Notes under the pieces: model-generated
Seen by the model: only the letters and a program-made list of their open reading frames with translations
Database searches by the model: none
What the model was told of the DNA's origin: nothing
Made by a program: the position numbers and the translations under genes
NCBI GenBank assembly: GCA_012932295.1
Contig: JAAONU010000009.1
Location: forward strand, 8,597,535 to 8,661,534
Source: Cyclina sinensis
Lineage: Eukaryota; Mollusca; Bivalvia; Venerida; Veneridae
DNA: 64,000 bases
Direction: 5' to 3'
In this document: positions 47,107-59,800 of the stretch, in pieces
Position numbering within the stretch: position 1 is the stretch's first letter
How the letters are laid out: every line of letters starts with the position of its first letter

Positions 47107-49173
47107 ATTTTTGCAAAACTACAAAAGCTGTTTGAAATTTGAATGAATTACTATTCTATTTATGAAAATGGGGTCTTTAAATTTGAAATAAGATTTTAAG
47201 GTAATTAAATTTGCAACGTTAATCCAACAATTTTTAATTGAGTTTTGAGAAGAAATATTAGTGAATGGAGAAATAACTCAAATAGTTTCAATTATAATCA
47301 GTTTTCAACACACATGCACATATACAGACATAACCACAGCGTAAAGTACTCATTTATTTGGAAATTGTTCTTCAAGCAAATCGTTTATTTCTTTATCAAC
47401 ACTAAAAAACGAAAAGAGATAAATGTCTGATGTTGATAGGTTCAATGATACAAATTAGTAAAAACTTAAGTTTTTAACATTAAACTGTTATTTTATGCAG
47501 TACCATCAGAAGCTGTTAAGATTGTTTCGACGTTTTCTAAGTTGAGATAGCCACAAGCAAGGTAGAAATCCATTACTAAGGACAACCCGCAATTAAGGCC
47601 ACTTTATTAAGTGACTGTCCTTAATGGAGTAGTTTTACTGTATTATAAATCTTAATATAGATCTGTAATTACTGGTAGTTCAAAGCATTTCACATCTGCC
47701 TAACATTTACACAATCGATCCACAAGGCTTTTATTTCTTTTGTTGGTAAGAGAATCATTCTTAACGTTTAAAATCAGCCCCGAATGTAAGAAAAGATTCT
47801 TGTATAAGAAACAAGGTCTTTGAACTGACTACAAAAACTAACGTATAGATTGTTTGGTAACTTTGTGACACATCTTAAGCTGGAAAATTGAAAGAATAAA
47901 GCTGACCTTTATAAGTTTATTTAATATTAACTTAATATCTAACTTATACAATTTTCAATGAATCAAGCTATGTTCAAGAGATAAGACAGTCCAAACTAAA
48001 TAAATATCATGTTATGTTTAAGCTTATAATTAAATAACAATTTTGTAACTGATTTTGTCATTTTACCACTGTTAAGGTTATGAAAGATAAGTACTCCACA
48101 TAAGGTTTAACACATAATTTTTTATTATATACAGTATATTACATACAACAGTTTTGAACACACGAAATGCATCATTATTATAATAAAACATTAAGCATAT
48201 AGGATAAAAGTAATTGAAAGATTTACAACTATAATATCAGAGTATCCCGAACATTTATGTTAACTACATCTACTTGCTTCCTGCTGACTAGAGGCGTACA
48301 AACATTTATGTTGCTCCATAAACAAGTTTGTGTTGCATCATATTAAATAATTTCCAAAGCGTTCCACTTATCACATTGTACGAGACCATTTAAACCCTGG
48401 CAACATGATCGTACGTTGTTCATCAAGATTTTATCTCGTTTTTTTACAGATTTGTAAATAAATCGCCAAATATGTGATATATTATTTAATTAAAAAAAGA
48501 TAAAGGAAAGAAAAACCGGAGTAACCATGGAAATTATGACTGATTGGTAAACATTTACAGCCAGCTTAGAATGTACCTGACAAAATGAACCGTTTAAATT
48601 CCAGTTTGTTGAACAAACTGTTTACATCATAACAGTTGAACAGTATTGTAGTAAAATAAGCAAACAGAAAGTAAATTCTAGTTTTTTAAAATATATAACA
48701 ACATGTATTTACATGTTTATGATATTTGCATTGTAGTGTTTCTTTTCTAGATACAGTTACCCTGTGTCAAGCGTATATATACATACATATGAGCAACCCA
48801 ATCAGAACAAAAAATATAAGGAAATATAAAACTATAACTTGATAAACAGATAAAAATACATGACTGGTATTAATCTGAACTAGTTGTTGTTTCACATGAT
48901 TAATATGTTGATGGAAAATATTCGAGTGAAAGCAACTCTGTCTTAAGTTATGACAACATATCCAGAACTGACCAACTACTTATTCTCGTTGAAAGCTCTC
49001 GATTTCGGAACTGGCTGAATGAAAAATGTTTTCTAATTTAATTTCTAGTACAAACTCGGTGCCACGGAAATGCTGTCACGAGCCACTGGCATGAATACTA
49101 CCCATGTTTTACTTTACGCTCGAAAGTGACAACTAGTCATTTCCACTCGAGCATTTCTGTAAAATAGGACACT
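46927..49173. other. Non-coding DNA downstream of LINE and chitin synthase
   Basis: LINE 3' UTR and tail to 47,106, then duplication copy 2 matching 20,830-25,440. It holds one 42-bp unit (47,470-47,512) where copy 1 has about 43. No gene seen. Confidence 0.6.
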
Positions 49174-49179
49174 TTTATT
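49174..49179 (-). terminator. Candidate poly(A) signal of chitin synthase
   Basis: AATAAA on the minus strand, 32 bases after the chitin synthase stop. In copy 1 the same place reads AATGAA, so the signal is lost there. It is close to the stop, so a more distal site is possible. Confidence 0.35.
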
Positions 49180-49210
49180 TCAACTATAATATAATTTAAT
49201 ACAAGAGTTA

Positions 49211-50853
49211 TCAACTGCTCTCTTCAAAAACATCGTCTGGCGCGGGCACACTTTTGCTTCCCGCCTCTCTAAAGTTTGTACCGATGTACTCATGGTTACT
49301 ACTAAACGTAACCGACATCGTTCGTGACGTCGATCCCGTCTCTGATTGGTCAGAAATATCAGACTGTGACTCAATCGAGTTTGCTCTAGCGTCCTCTTCA
49401 CTAATCCTTGGGGTTATCGAGGAATGTGGTCTGGTTGCTTCCGGATGTTTTGGAATTTCTAACAGAGGTTCTGACCTTCGAGCAAGGTAAGATTTGCTTA
49501 AATTTGATTTTGGTCGCATTTGAACGACTTCTTTATAAACATCTACTGGTATATTTCTTTTTTGGTTATTTGTATTCTTTGGGTTCATTAGAATTTCGTC
49601 TTCCTCCTCATTATCGGTTATTATGTTAAGCTGTGACGTGCCAGCAAAACTCGCTCTTTTCGGTAGACTGCGAATTTTGGCTTCTTCTTGATTTATTGTT
49701 TCCATCGAATTTGCTCGACTGAGTCTGTTCTTCCAAGGGAGAGAACTGCGTTTGTCCTCTTCGCCAATGGTGTTGAGACTTGTCCTCGATTGCGTCAAGA
49801 CATCTCTTACCAAATGAAGCCAAGAGTCAACCTTATTCACCGAGTTATCTCCCCCGTTTCTATTAGTGCGGGAAATCTTCTGCCATTTTGTTTCAATGGC
49901 GTCAGCCTTTTTCAGCACTCGGTCCTTATCATGCTGTATAGATGTCATTGCTCGCATTGCTCTCTTGCTCTTCCGTTTGTTTCCGCTGCTTCCATGACGT
50001 CCTCCGAAGCGACCTTAAGAGAGTAATAAAATAAGTCTCTTAAATGTCTGAAATCACACAAGCTATTGAATTTTTAGGGTACCTTTGCACACAGGCATTG
50101 CTACACGTAACAGACGCACTGCTAAGCTACTATAGCTTCGATACTGATCCAATACGATTCCAGGTTTTGTGTGGTTCAACCGCAATTATGAAAAAGTTTA
50201 AGGAGAGCGATCAATTGTAAAAGATACTACCAATCCTTTCAGTGACTAAAGAAAATTTAAACTATACTTAATAAAATGAGGCGGTACACATGTTTCATTT
50301 AATGGGCAAAACAAAACAGTAATTTGCATAAAGTTGTAGATGTAAGTTTAATTTTATATTAATTAATACAATGACTAACCATGACTTGTGTTACTACTTT
50401 CACTAACTCTTTCCTTCCTCAGATCATTCGCGAGGTCCATGAAATTCTTCATGAATTTGCTGCCAAGATTACCACCTGCCACAATCTCTCCCTGATGCTG
50501 TTGTTGTTGTTGTCGCTTGCGCTTTGTTATCCTGATCACGGTCTTACGTTTTTTGATTTTCGGTGAATCATCCTGAAGGGAAAAAAAAAGATTATTTACA
50601 CAACGCTTTTTTCAATACAGAAAACCCAATGTTTCTTAAAAGCATAACTTCTATTGACACGTGTTCTTACAAAAAAAACCCTGAATGACTGTATTTAATA
50701 AAAGTCAGTGTAAAATATAAAATGGTGATGAGGAAATATATACCTGTGTTAAACTGCTATCTTCATCAACATCACTACTTGCTGTAGTGGTCACTGACAT
50801 CTTGTCATCTTCATCATCCATCTGTTGCATCTCTTTGACCAGCGCTATCTTAC
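49211..50853 (-). other. chs: Chitin synthase C-terminal cytoplasmic tail (exons 20-22)
   Basis: About 368 residues without membrane segments: an acidic stretch (MQQMDDEDDKMS), then a very basic stretch with a short Gln run (VIRITKRKRQQQQHQ), then Ser/Arg-rich sequence with many potential phosphosites (RSSLPWKNRLSRANS) and an acidic patch (NEEEDE). No enzyme domain recognised; probably regulatory or anchoring. This is the part rewritten in the duplicate at 25,590-25,903. Confidence 0.8.
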
Positions 50854-53800
50854 CTAGTAATTTATACATCAAATATTTGTATACTTGCATATTCATACAT
50901 CTTAGCGTTATCCACTGAGTTTTACGAAGCAAATCAAAAGTCTTCACACTAAATTCAAAAGTACTGTTGCGAAAGTGCGCTCTTTTAAGATACTGTTTTT
51001 TAACTTAGTCATCTTCCTCTATCTTATCTTAAACAATAGGTACAAGATTTGAGAACATGATGGAAGTCTGTTTTCCATACAAATATATCATCTGTACTTG
51101 TACAAAGACTCAATGTTTTTAATGATTGTGTAAAAATGCGTTAGTCAGTACAACAAATAATTGTGGCAAAAATGATTATCAATCAAACACACAAGCTGAA
51201 ATAACCGTATTTTAAAATCTCGCACAGTTTTTCTGCAAGCGATTTTGAACTTTTGCTTGATATAACGCTTACTTGCTATGTCCATGGAGTTGATTTCGCT
51301 CGTGTTTGGTTTCATGCAGTTGATTTCAGTAGAGCTTATGATATGTAGGGCCGTCCCGAGCCGATGGAAAAACATTGATACGAACTGTATTACCAAGGCA
51401 ATCCCATAGACGAACATAAACAACAGCGAAATTGGCTCTAGTGTTAGACGGCGTCCGTTCGTAGCGTAGCAAGGAAGAGGTATGCTTAGACCATGCCCCT
51501 CTTTGACAGCATTTGTGTACTAAAATATATTTGACAATCATGATTAACATTTCAAAAAGGTAATTAAACCGTAAGAACAAACAATATAAACTTGAAAAAA
51601 AGAACAATTATCTTGATGTACAAACATATTTGGTGATTTAGCAGTCCAATCAGTCTGACGTCAGCCAGACTGTCAACCTAGCTGATGGCTCAGTAACCGG
51701 CCTCGTCAGAACAAGCCTATTACGTGGAATGAACCCCTCCACCTTACTTCTCTGTTTAATATGTTGAAAAGAATACTCTTCCAAAATGTCTGAATTTTAT
51801 TAATTTACTTTCGTTGTTTTCTTGTTTTATTTTTAAGCTGACGTCTTGTTTTGATTAAGGGGTATTTTTGTTGTAGTTATACTAAAAGCAAGTTTTTTTT
51901 TTGTTTTGTGAAGGGGGTATATATTGTAGCTGCACTAGAGGTAAGTGTTTTGTTTAAGAAAAAAGTATCTGTGGTTATACTAAACGCAGGTGTTTTTGCT
52001 GTAGTTATACTTAAGGTAAGTTAAAGCAATACCTGCAGTGTGAATATAATTACGATGAACAATCCATTCAGCATGAAAAACATCAGACTCATTTTGTTCC
52101 TTAATTCGATTAAATCCTGTTGAACTTTCTTCTGTTGAGCCTCGTTTTTCTCCAGCGGTAGTAAGTATTTCTTGATCAAGTCTTTCCAGAATGCTTTCTC
52201 GTCGTTGCCAAGGTAACGCGTGCGACCTTTACCTAAATCGTCGTCATCGAGCCATTTTGGAGTGTTTTCGTCTTCATGTGATACCAGTGTGGGTTTATAC
52301 AGAGGATTCGTGACTAAAATTAGGATAATTAAAATTTTCATGAAATTTTGTAATGAACAAGTATTTTATTATTTAAAGTCAAGGAAAATAGTTAATTAAA
52401 CGCTTCATAAAGATCTATTTTTAACTTCAAGAAGTGTAAACAGCGGAAAAGTGTAAACAACATCATTATATCATTAACTTCCACCACTGTAATGAAATGA
52501 ATATTACAAGTTTTTATTACCTTCTTCGTCTTTCGGTACGACTGTTTCTTTGTTACTGTTTGAGCCGTCTTTCCTTCTTCTTAGCCCGTCAGCGATATCT
52601 TCTTTTATTGTCTCGTACGTTACACTAACACCTTCATCGGCTGATACTTCTCTGTCACTGCATCCAATGGTTTCTTGGTTGTCTTGTGTACCTATTTACA
52701 AAAGTAGGGAAATTTTTCATGTATACGTGCTGAGAATACGTTATTATTGTTCATTTCGATAATTCATTCGATTTTCTTTGAACGGAGTTCGAGTCACGTA
52801 TCTAAATCCTTATAATTAGTTTGAATTTCTGTGTTCGAAATAGAAATATTCGAACTATAAATGCTCGAGAATTAGATGTGTTTTTTTTCTAAATTTTCTA
52901 AACGACGAAATTTGTGATCTACTCGGCTAAAGTGTTAAAAGTCAATTAAACCTATTCAGAAATCAGGTATTTTGTCGATAAGTGACACATTTAATATGCT
53001 GGTAGTTGTTTACCTTCTGTCACTGCTCTTTCGATCGTTTCAAGTTTCTCCAGAACCAACTCAAACTTTTTCTCGCTGCTGTCTTGCTTTGGTTTAGGAC
53101 AACATATACAGCGGAAGAGATTTCCAAAAGAAAATCCATAGTCACTATCCAGTTCTTCATCCCTTGAAAACTTCTGTAGCAACGCCTGCGATAGAACATT
53201 CAGTAGATTTTCGTAATAAAATCGTCTTCATTAAGGTCACATTAACCCTTTTCATCAACATTTATACATAAAAACTAAATATTACTAAATAAGCTGATAC
53301 GTTGTTAAAACTCACAACACAATGTGTCTCTCTGATAAACTTGACAATAGCTCTTTTTTATTCCAGAAGAACAAATTAAAAACGCGATTCGGTTTGATCA
53401 CCAAATCACCATTTTTCTCTTTTTGTTTTCCACTGCTGAAAACAATGCATTTTCAAAGTCTGTAAATGGACAAATAAAATGAATCGCCTGACTTTTTACC
53501 TTAATGTGAGTCGCAATAGAAACAACGATCTTGTTAATCGTATAAATTTGTCAAATAAAACGGTATGTCAAACATTTAGAACAGAGACCCTACGGAAAAT
53601 ACCCAGAACAGAAAACATTATAGATAATAGAAAGAGAAAAGTCCTTTTGTAAAATAAATGAAACCTGTTTTGGTAAATTTCAACAGACTTACTTGCAACT
53701 TGCTGTCTGGCTTTTTCGGCGGTTTCTCGTTCGGGTTAACAGCTGTGGCTGTCTCTCTTGTACCCCATGATACAATGTGCATGTTACATATTGAATACAT

Positions 53801-56800
53801 CATCAGTAACATCGACATACTGGGGACAGCTAGGAAGTACAGGGCCCCGTGCAGAAGGCAGTAAAACTCCTGTAGAAGTAACCATTTATACAATATATAC
53901 ATTTGTTGACATAATACATGCCTATAGATACCAATCTGATTGAAAGTAGTCTAGGCGTTAAACATTCTTTTACTCTACTTAAAGAAAAACACAAAAACTA
54001 AACCTTGTTGTCTAGATAAAACTTGTGAGCTAAACTGCACATAGTGAATGGCCAAGATGACATTACATTTCGTTTTCTAACGTGTCACACAAAACACCCA
54101 AATATACTACAGAAATATCAAACTATTCTCTTTTACGAATCTCTTAGTCTGTAAAAGATATTGAAATTGTGTGAATAAATATACATTTATATTTAAACAT
54201 CAATGTCTAGTCACGTGACCGATTCCTTTGTCTTTGATTATTTATATTTATGCTAATGAGTTACAAGGTACCTGTGGGTGAAGTATAGCAGACACAATAA
54301 AAACACCAAGTAGGAAAAACAGAAATATCGCTGTCGGAGAGCACATGCCCTCTAGTATCATGTTCAGCCCAAGGCCTACCACAACAACCATCATACATAA
54401 GGCATAGGCGATGGAGAGAATCTCTGCAAACCGTAGCTGAAAACAAAACAGACTGTTTTGCTAGTTAACAAGTCAAACTCCTGTAGGTGATCGAAGGATA
54501 GAAAGCCGGTCTCCCGATCCAGAGGTCGCTTTTTCGTCTCCCACTAGGTGTGTAGTCCAGTGTTCTTTGCGTGCGAAATTTTGTTAAGTGGCGAGAACTT
54601 GTTCTCTAATTCATGAAAGTTTTAATACATTATATCTAACAGCACTGACAAAATAAAACACGAAAGTACAGCAATGTCTAGTTAAGTGAAAGATGAAATA
54701 TTAACCGCATCCTCAATCAATCACGTGGCTTTTGTTTACGTGGATCGAAAATGTCACAAAACAATAAAGCTTGGTCACTTCATGAAATTATAACCGAGAA
54801 AGATTATTTAAAATATTCTATACTCAGTCAGCATATCAATAATCAAAATTGATAAAAAATAAACAACATTTATAGAAGTATAGAATTATAGAGGTCTATA
54901 TTATTTGTATCACACTTTACATAAAGATTGTAGAATGAAATAAATACAAACCTGCCACTTCGAGTCACAGAAGAAACAAGCGAGGAGAAACAGGCCAACT
55001 GGAATAGCATTTATTAACAGTGATTTCATCAGATCTAGGTCAGGAAACGCTGTGTTAAGCGCCCCTGTTACCAGGAGGAAAATGGTTGCCGGCGTCAGTA
55101 AAGACGAACAGAACAATAGAAGCTGGTAGGCAATATATAGAAGCGAAATATTTTCATTCAGCTTCACGACGTTTCTCCAGTCACCTAAAAGTGGAAATAG
55201 GTAAGTTTTGTCAATCAAAAAGGAGATATGATGTATTCACAGAAATTTTAACAATCTATACGACGGATATATCGGAGGCAAAACAAAACAACGTTCATTT
55301 TAAACTATATACAAACTGAAACATAACTTATTCTATGTCTAAATCGTATTATTTGAATTTTTGTTTCCTACAGATTTTATAATTTTTTGTTTTGGAACAT
55401 TACTTTTCGTTTTTTTTCCTCATTCATTTTAAGAATCTAGCAGACATACCGAGAAGGTCCATTATATTTGCCATTGTAGAAGGTGACCATCTACGCCTCT
55501 GGTTGTAGAACTCCTTAAACCCTTCGGGGGCGTAAGTCAAAGCATCAGCGGCAGCACAGTACTCCACACGATACCCTTGTTGTAGTAACAAAGTACACAG
55601 CCAACGATCTTCACCTGTTAAAGATAAGTTATATAGTCTGTTCTTAAATAGACTTCTATTTTATCCTGTTGTATAAATTTCATATTTCCTAGAAGATATG
55701 TATGGCTCAAAATGTATGTTTTCCAACTTTTAGTACATTTAGAATATACTATTTACGGCCCTTTAATACTTCGGGGACTTGTAGTTTCATCAGGAATACA
55801 TTACCGTATGCTGTTAAGTTTTCTTCTATCACCAAATGCATTCTTTTTTCAGGTGGAGTCTGGACTATAGTAAAATGGTGTACTTTACCAGTGACTGTAC
55901 TGGGAATATCTTTGGAAAAATTGTGTTATTAATTACAAATATATAAGACATTCTGAATAAAAGATTTTGTTTAGTTTAACTTGTTAACAATATTTACAAG
56001 ACACATGAAAGCGAACGTACCCTGGTCATACTGTACATAATGCTTTGCCTGCGATGACAAAGTCGCATATTTTCCCATCACATTGTCGTCCATCAGGGAA
56101 GACCCACGGAATAAACTGAAACATCCGGGACTGCAAAGTACGCAGCCAATCATATGTTCTGTTGCTTTTTGTAGCCAATGGCTGATTGCGTATTCAAATT
56201 TTTGGTACCAGATCATCGGACCTGTAATACCATTATCATATGACAAATGTTGTCTCTAATGGAATATAATCACTAATATTATTATATTATACACGTGTAA
56301 TATAACGGCTTACAAAACAGTATACATTTACTTCTAACTACAAATCAATTATTTTGTATTTATTGTCATTTTTAAAAGTGTAAATGACGTTGCCAATGAC
56401 GTCAAAGTGTTATTACACTAGTGTAATATCAAAAAAAATAACACGGTTTTATTACACATTCAAGACGTCGTCTATGACATAAAAGTTTAGATGAAATTAA
56501 AACTCGATTCAGATCCTGTTTTTGCGTTGTTCGAGTCATTTTAATGGCTAACGTCTTATAATTACTCTCATATTAATATTTAAATTAACCTTTTACCACT
56601 ATTGTGTTCTGAGAACAAAACACTGAAATGTTGGTAAAATTCAACAAAAGACTTTATCAAAGCACAATCGGAAGCAGCCTATAACTGACATACCCATTCC
56701 AATTGGATGAATACGCCCGCAAGCCGCGCCCACTTTTTCATTTCGTTTCATTCTGTCAACCAGTATCTGAACTGCCGATGGTTTAAAGTCGACGTCACCG

Positions 56801-59800
56801 TCGAGGGTAAGTATGAATGTATTATCAGCCAGAGCTTGTTTCCGACGGGCATCTAGATTCTGTCCAACAAGCCTATGTCCGAGAAGATAGTACATGTACA
56901 TAACCTGAAATATACAAGAATACACGACGTATTTTATAAAAGAACTTAATTAAATCTGATAATACTTACGTCACGGTAAGACGCTGTTTTAGGAAAATTC
57001 TCTTTTATTCTCCTGTTAGCTGCAACTTAGCTGACTTTTTAACATCTGTGATTTCAAAATAAAGCTCTTCGCTCTAGTACGAGCTTTTTTAATACGCAAA
57101 TACTTGCTTTAGTTCGTTGTCATGAAAACATGTTATACCGCGAAATATTTAAAGACGGCTTATGCATAAATTGTAAATGCCGTCGAAAACAAACAGAACA
57201 CTGACAGATACATTAAAACTAAATTTGATGAACAAACCTGGCTCCATCTTTTCTTGATTCTAATTTTGGTTTTGTCTTTGAGATGAGCAACCAGCTTGTT
57301 ACCTCCAAGTAATGTCCACTCTAACCGACCACCATACGGCGTCGGGTATCTCGTAGGCGGGGCAATTCGCATTGGTACTCTGTGAACCTTGCTGTAATGT
57401 ATTGAAATGCAAGTCTCGCAAAAAATGTTTTAGATAAAAGCTAAAATAAATTTCTGTCCATACTATATGAAAGCTGTAAGAATATATTTTCGTCAAATAT
57501 ATATATACAAAACGACGTCTTTCAAGTTTTATACTTCTGTTCTGTTTCCGGACAAATAAAGGAAAACCTGGTAATTTCACTGTATAACTACATTGTATAA
57601 ACGCCTTGTATAATAATAATCAAATTTGAGAAAAGAACACATTATTTTCATTCAAACTTTAATGTTTGAACCCATACTGTCTTACTGATGAATCTAAACA
57701 CAAATTAGAACATATCTTGTACGTTCTTGATAACAAAATTCCTAAAAATTCACATGAAACTAACGTGAAAGGAGTATTTAAATTTAATGTAATTATCTTA
57801 TACGTTAAAATGAGTATTATACAGACAATGCATACAATGTTGAATGCAACAAAAACAAATAACCACTGTCTACCTTGCTGCTTTATCAATGGTCAGCACT
57901 AACTGTTTGACAAAACTGTTGACATAATATTCGTACGTTTCTTCATCATGTGGCTGATAAGCATCGTCGAAAAATATGTGCGCTATAAATAAACAGAATG
58001 GAAATACATTCATTAATTATAGTCTGGGTAATATATTGGGTGTGGCCGAGTAGACCGATGCATTGCTTTTTACTAATGTGAGAGAAAAAAAAGTGATAAA
58101 ATAATAAAAAATGTCCCAGAGTACACAGCACATATTGGTGCATTGTGCATGTGTATTTAATTCCCTGTTCAGTATGAAATGGTATCTCTTGCATTCATTA
58201 ATTCAATCATGATATCTGGTACAAATAGTTACATGTCTGTATAATAATAGCAATGATATAGTATAAATTAATATAGTTTACCTTCGAATTCATAATAGTC
58301 TGGGTCGACAACGTCGAAAAATCTTTGTGCATTCTTTCTTGCACACTGGTCATCATCTAACCTGGAATAGATTTGGAACAAGATGAATGTTTGTTGTTTT
58401 GTTCTAACAAAAGATTGACGCCGTGTATACTTCTTAATTTCGCCTTCATTTACTTATCACAAACATAGCAAAAATGCTGTAATCACCTAAAAATAGATGT
58501 TAGCATTTGTAACATTTCTTTCTCCGTCTCGTGCCACATGGTTGCACACACGTAGATCATAGGGGCGGGCGTTTGTCTCTTAGGGTCACGTGGTGTCATT
58601 GGCAGCTGCGCTGGGTAAGGTCCATTGAGTTTAGCGAACTCTGCGGCCGCTTTGCGTTTTTGCTAAGGAAACAAAATGTGTACTATGAAATTAAAAATGT
58701 TTTATAAAGTATGTTATTCTAAAAAATAAATCAATATTAAATACAGATTGCAACGTGTACCATACGTGTTGTTTTTCTCAGAAACTTGGGCACTTTTGGT
58801 TCAATAGTATTTCTGTTCTATTCATACAGTGATAAAGTTTATTCTCATTTACACACGAAAATTTAGACAAATAAAGCAATGCATATTAAAACTAAATTTT
58901 TAAATTACTTTTACTTTTCCGTACAAACTAATTGTTAAACTGTAATGTAAAAGAAACACATTTTGTTGTTCACTGGTAACAAGTGTAGTCCAAAAGACAA
59001 TCCGTTGAAATTCAGCTTAGTAACTCTAAACTTTTATTTTTAATTTCTAAAACAAATTCACTTGCTGAAGATTAACAATAACCCATACTTTGTCTGAAGT
59101 ATGCCTTCCGCCTCTGTCATGGTCGTCCCTTCGTCTGTTTAGCATCATTGACTGTTCTAGCATAACCCCACAGTACAAAGGCTGTACAAATAACTTCTCA
59201 GTCTGCACGAGTCTCTCCACACGTGGCACCCATATATGACAAGTAACCCACATAAAAGAAAGCCACCAAAGAAGCGAAACCGGTAAAAGGTAATCCGAAT
59301 ATAATGTCTCGAGAAAATCTCGCGAAATACCGTTGATGTCACATGTCCAGTACAAATATGGCGGCAGAAGCTGTTGAGATATTTGGTCGGGTCTCCAAGT
59401 TTCACAACCGGCAATGAATAGTCCTGCTATTATTGGCGGGGCAATCATAAGAGGAAGCGAAAAGCTTACGATTTGCAGCATTATTTTGCAAGCAATTTTA
59501 GAAAACTGGTAACACAGCAAGCACGACACAATCTGAATAAGTGCGACCCAGTATGGGTCGGTATGTAGTGAATCTGAGTCCAAGTTGTTTCCTGATGGAT
59601 TCACAAGATGTGGACAGTCTTGGGCGAAATCTATATCAAAGAACAGAACACTGAGACACGATTTGTTTCCAGCCGTCATCATCACAGTCATCAAGCCAAG
59701 CATAAGAATTATCTTCCACATGCTTGCAAAAACGTAAATTTTCGTGCGCATGCGCCGAACTTTATGTTTAAACTCTCTCAATCTCATTCCAAGTTTCCCC

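Larger units (their letters stand above)
40232..56490 (+). repeat. Segmental duplication, copy 2
   Basis: Partner of 1-32,160 in the same orientation. It contains the intact last exon of the sulfotransferase-like gene and exons 11-22 of the intact chitin synthase. Similarity stops in chitin synthase intron 10 at about 56,490, so exons 1-10 were not copied or were lost from copy 1. Inside this copy, 43,757-47,140 is occupied by satellite, dispersed repeat and a LINE, in place of the mobile DNA in copy 1. Confidence 0.9.

Noticed and set aside
57658..58194. Small ORFs on both strands around chitin synthase exon 8
   Set aside because: They overlap introns and the true exon in other frames.
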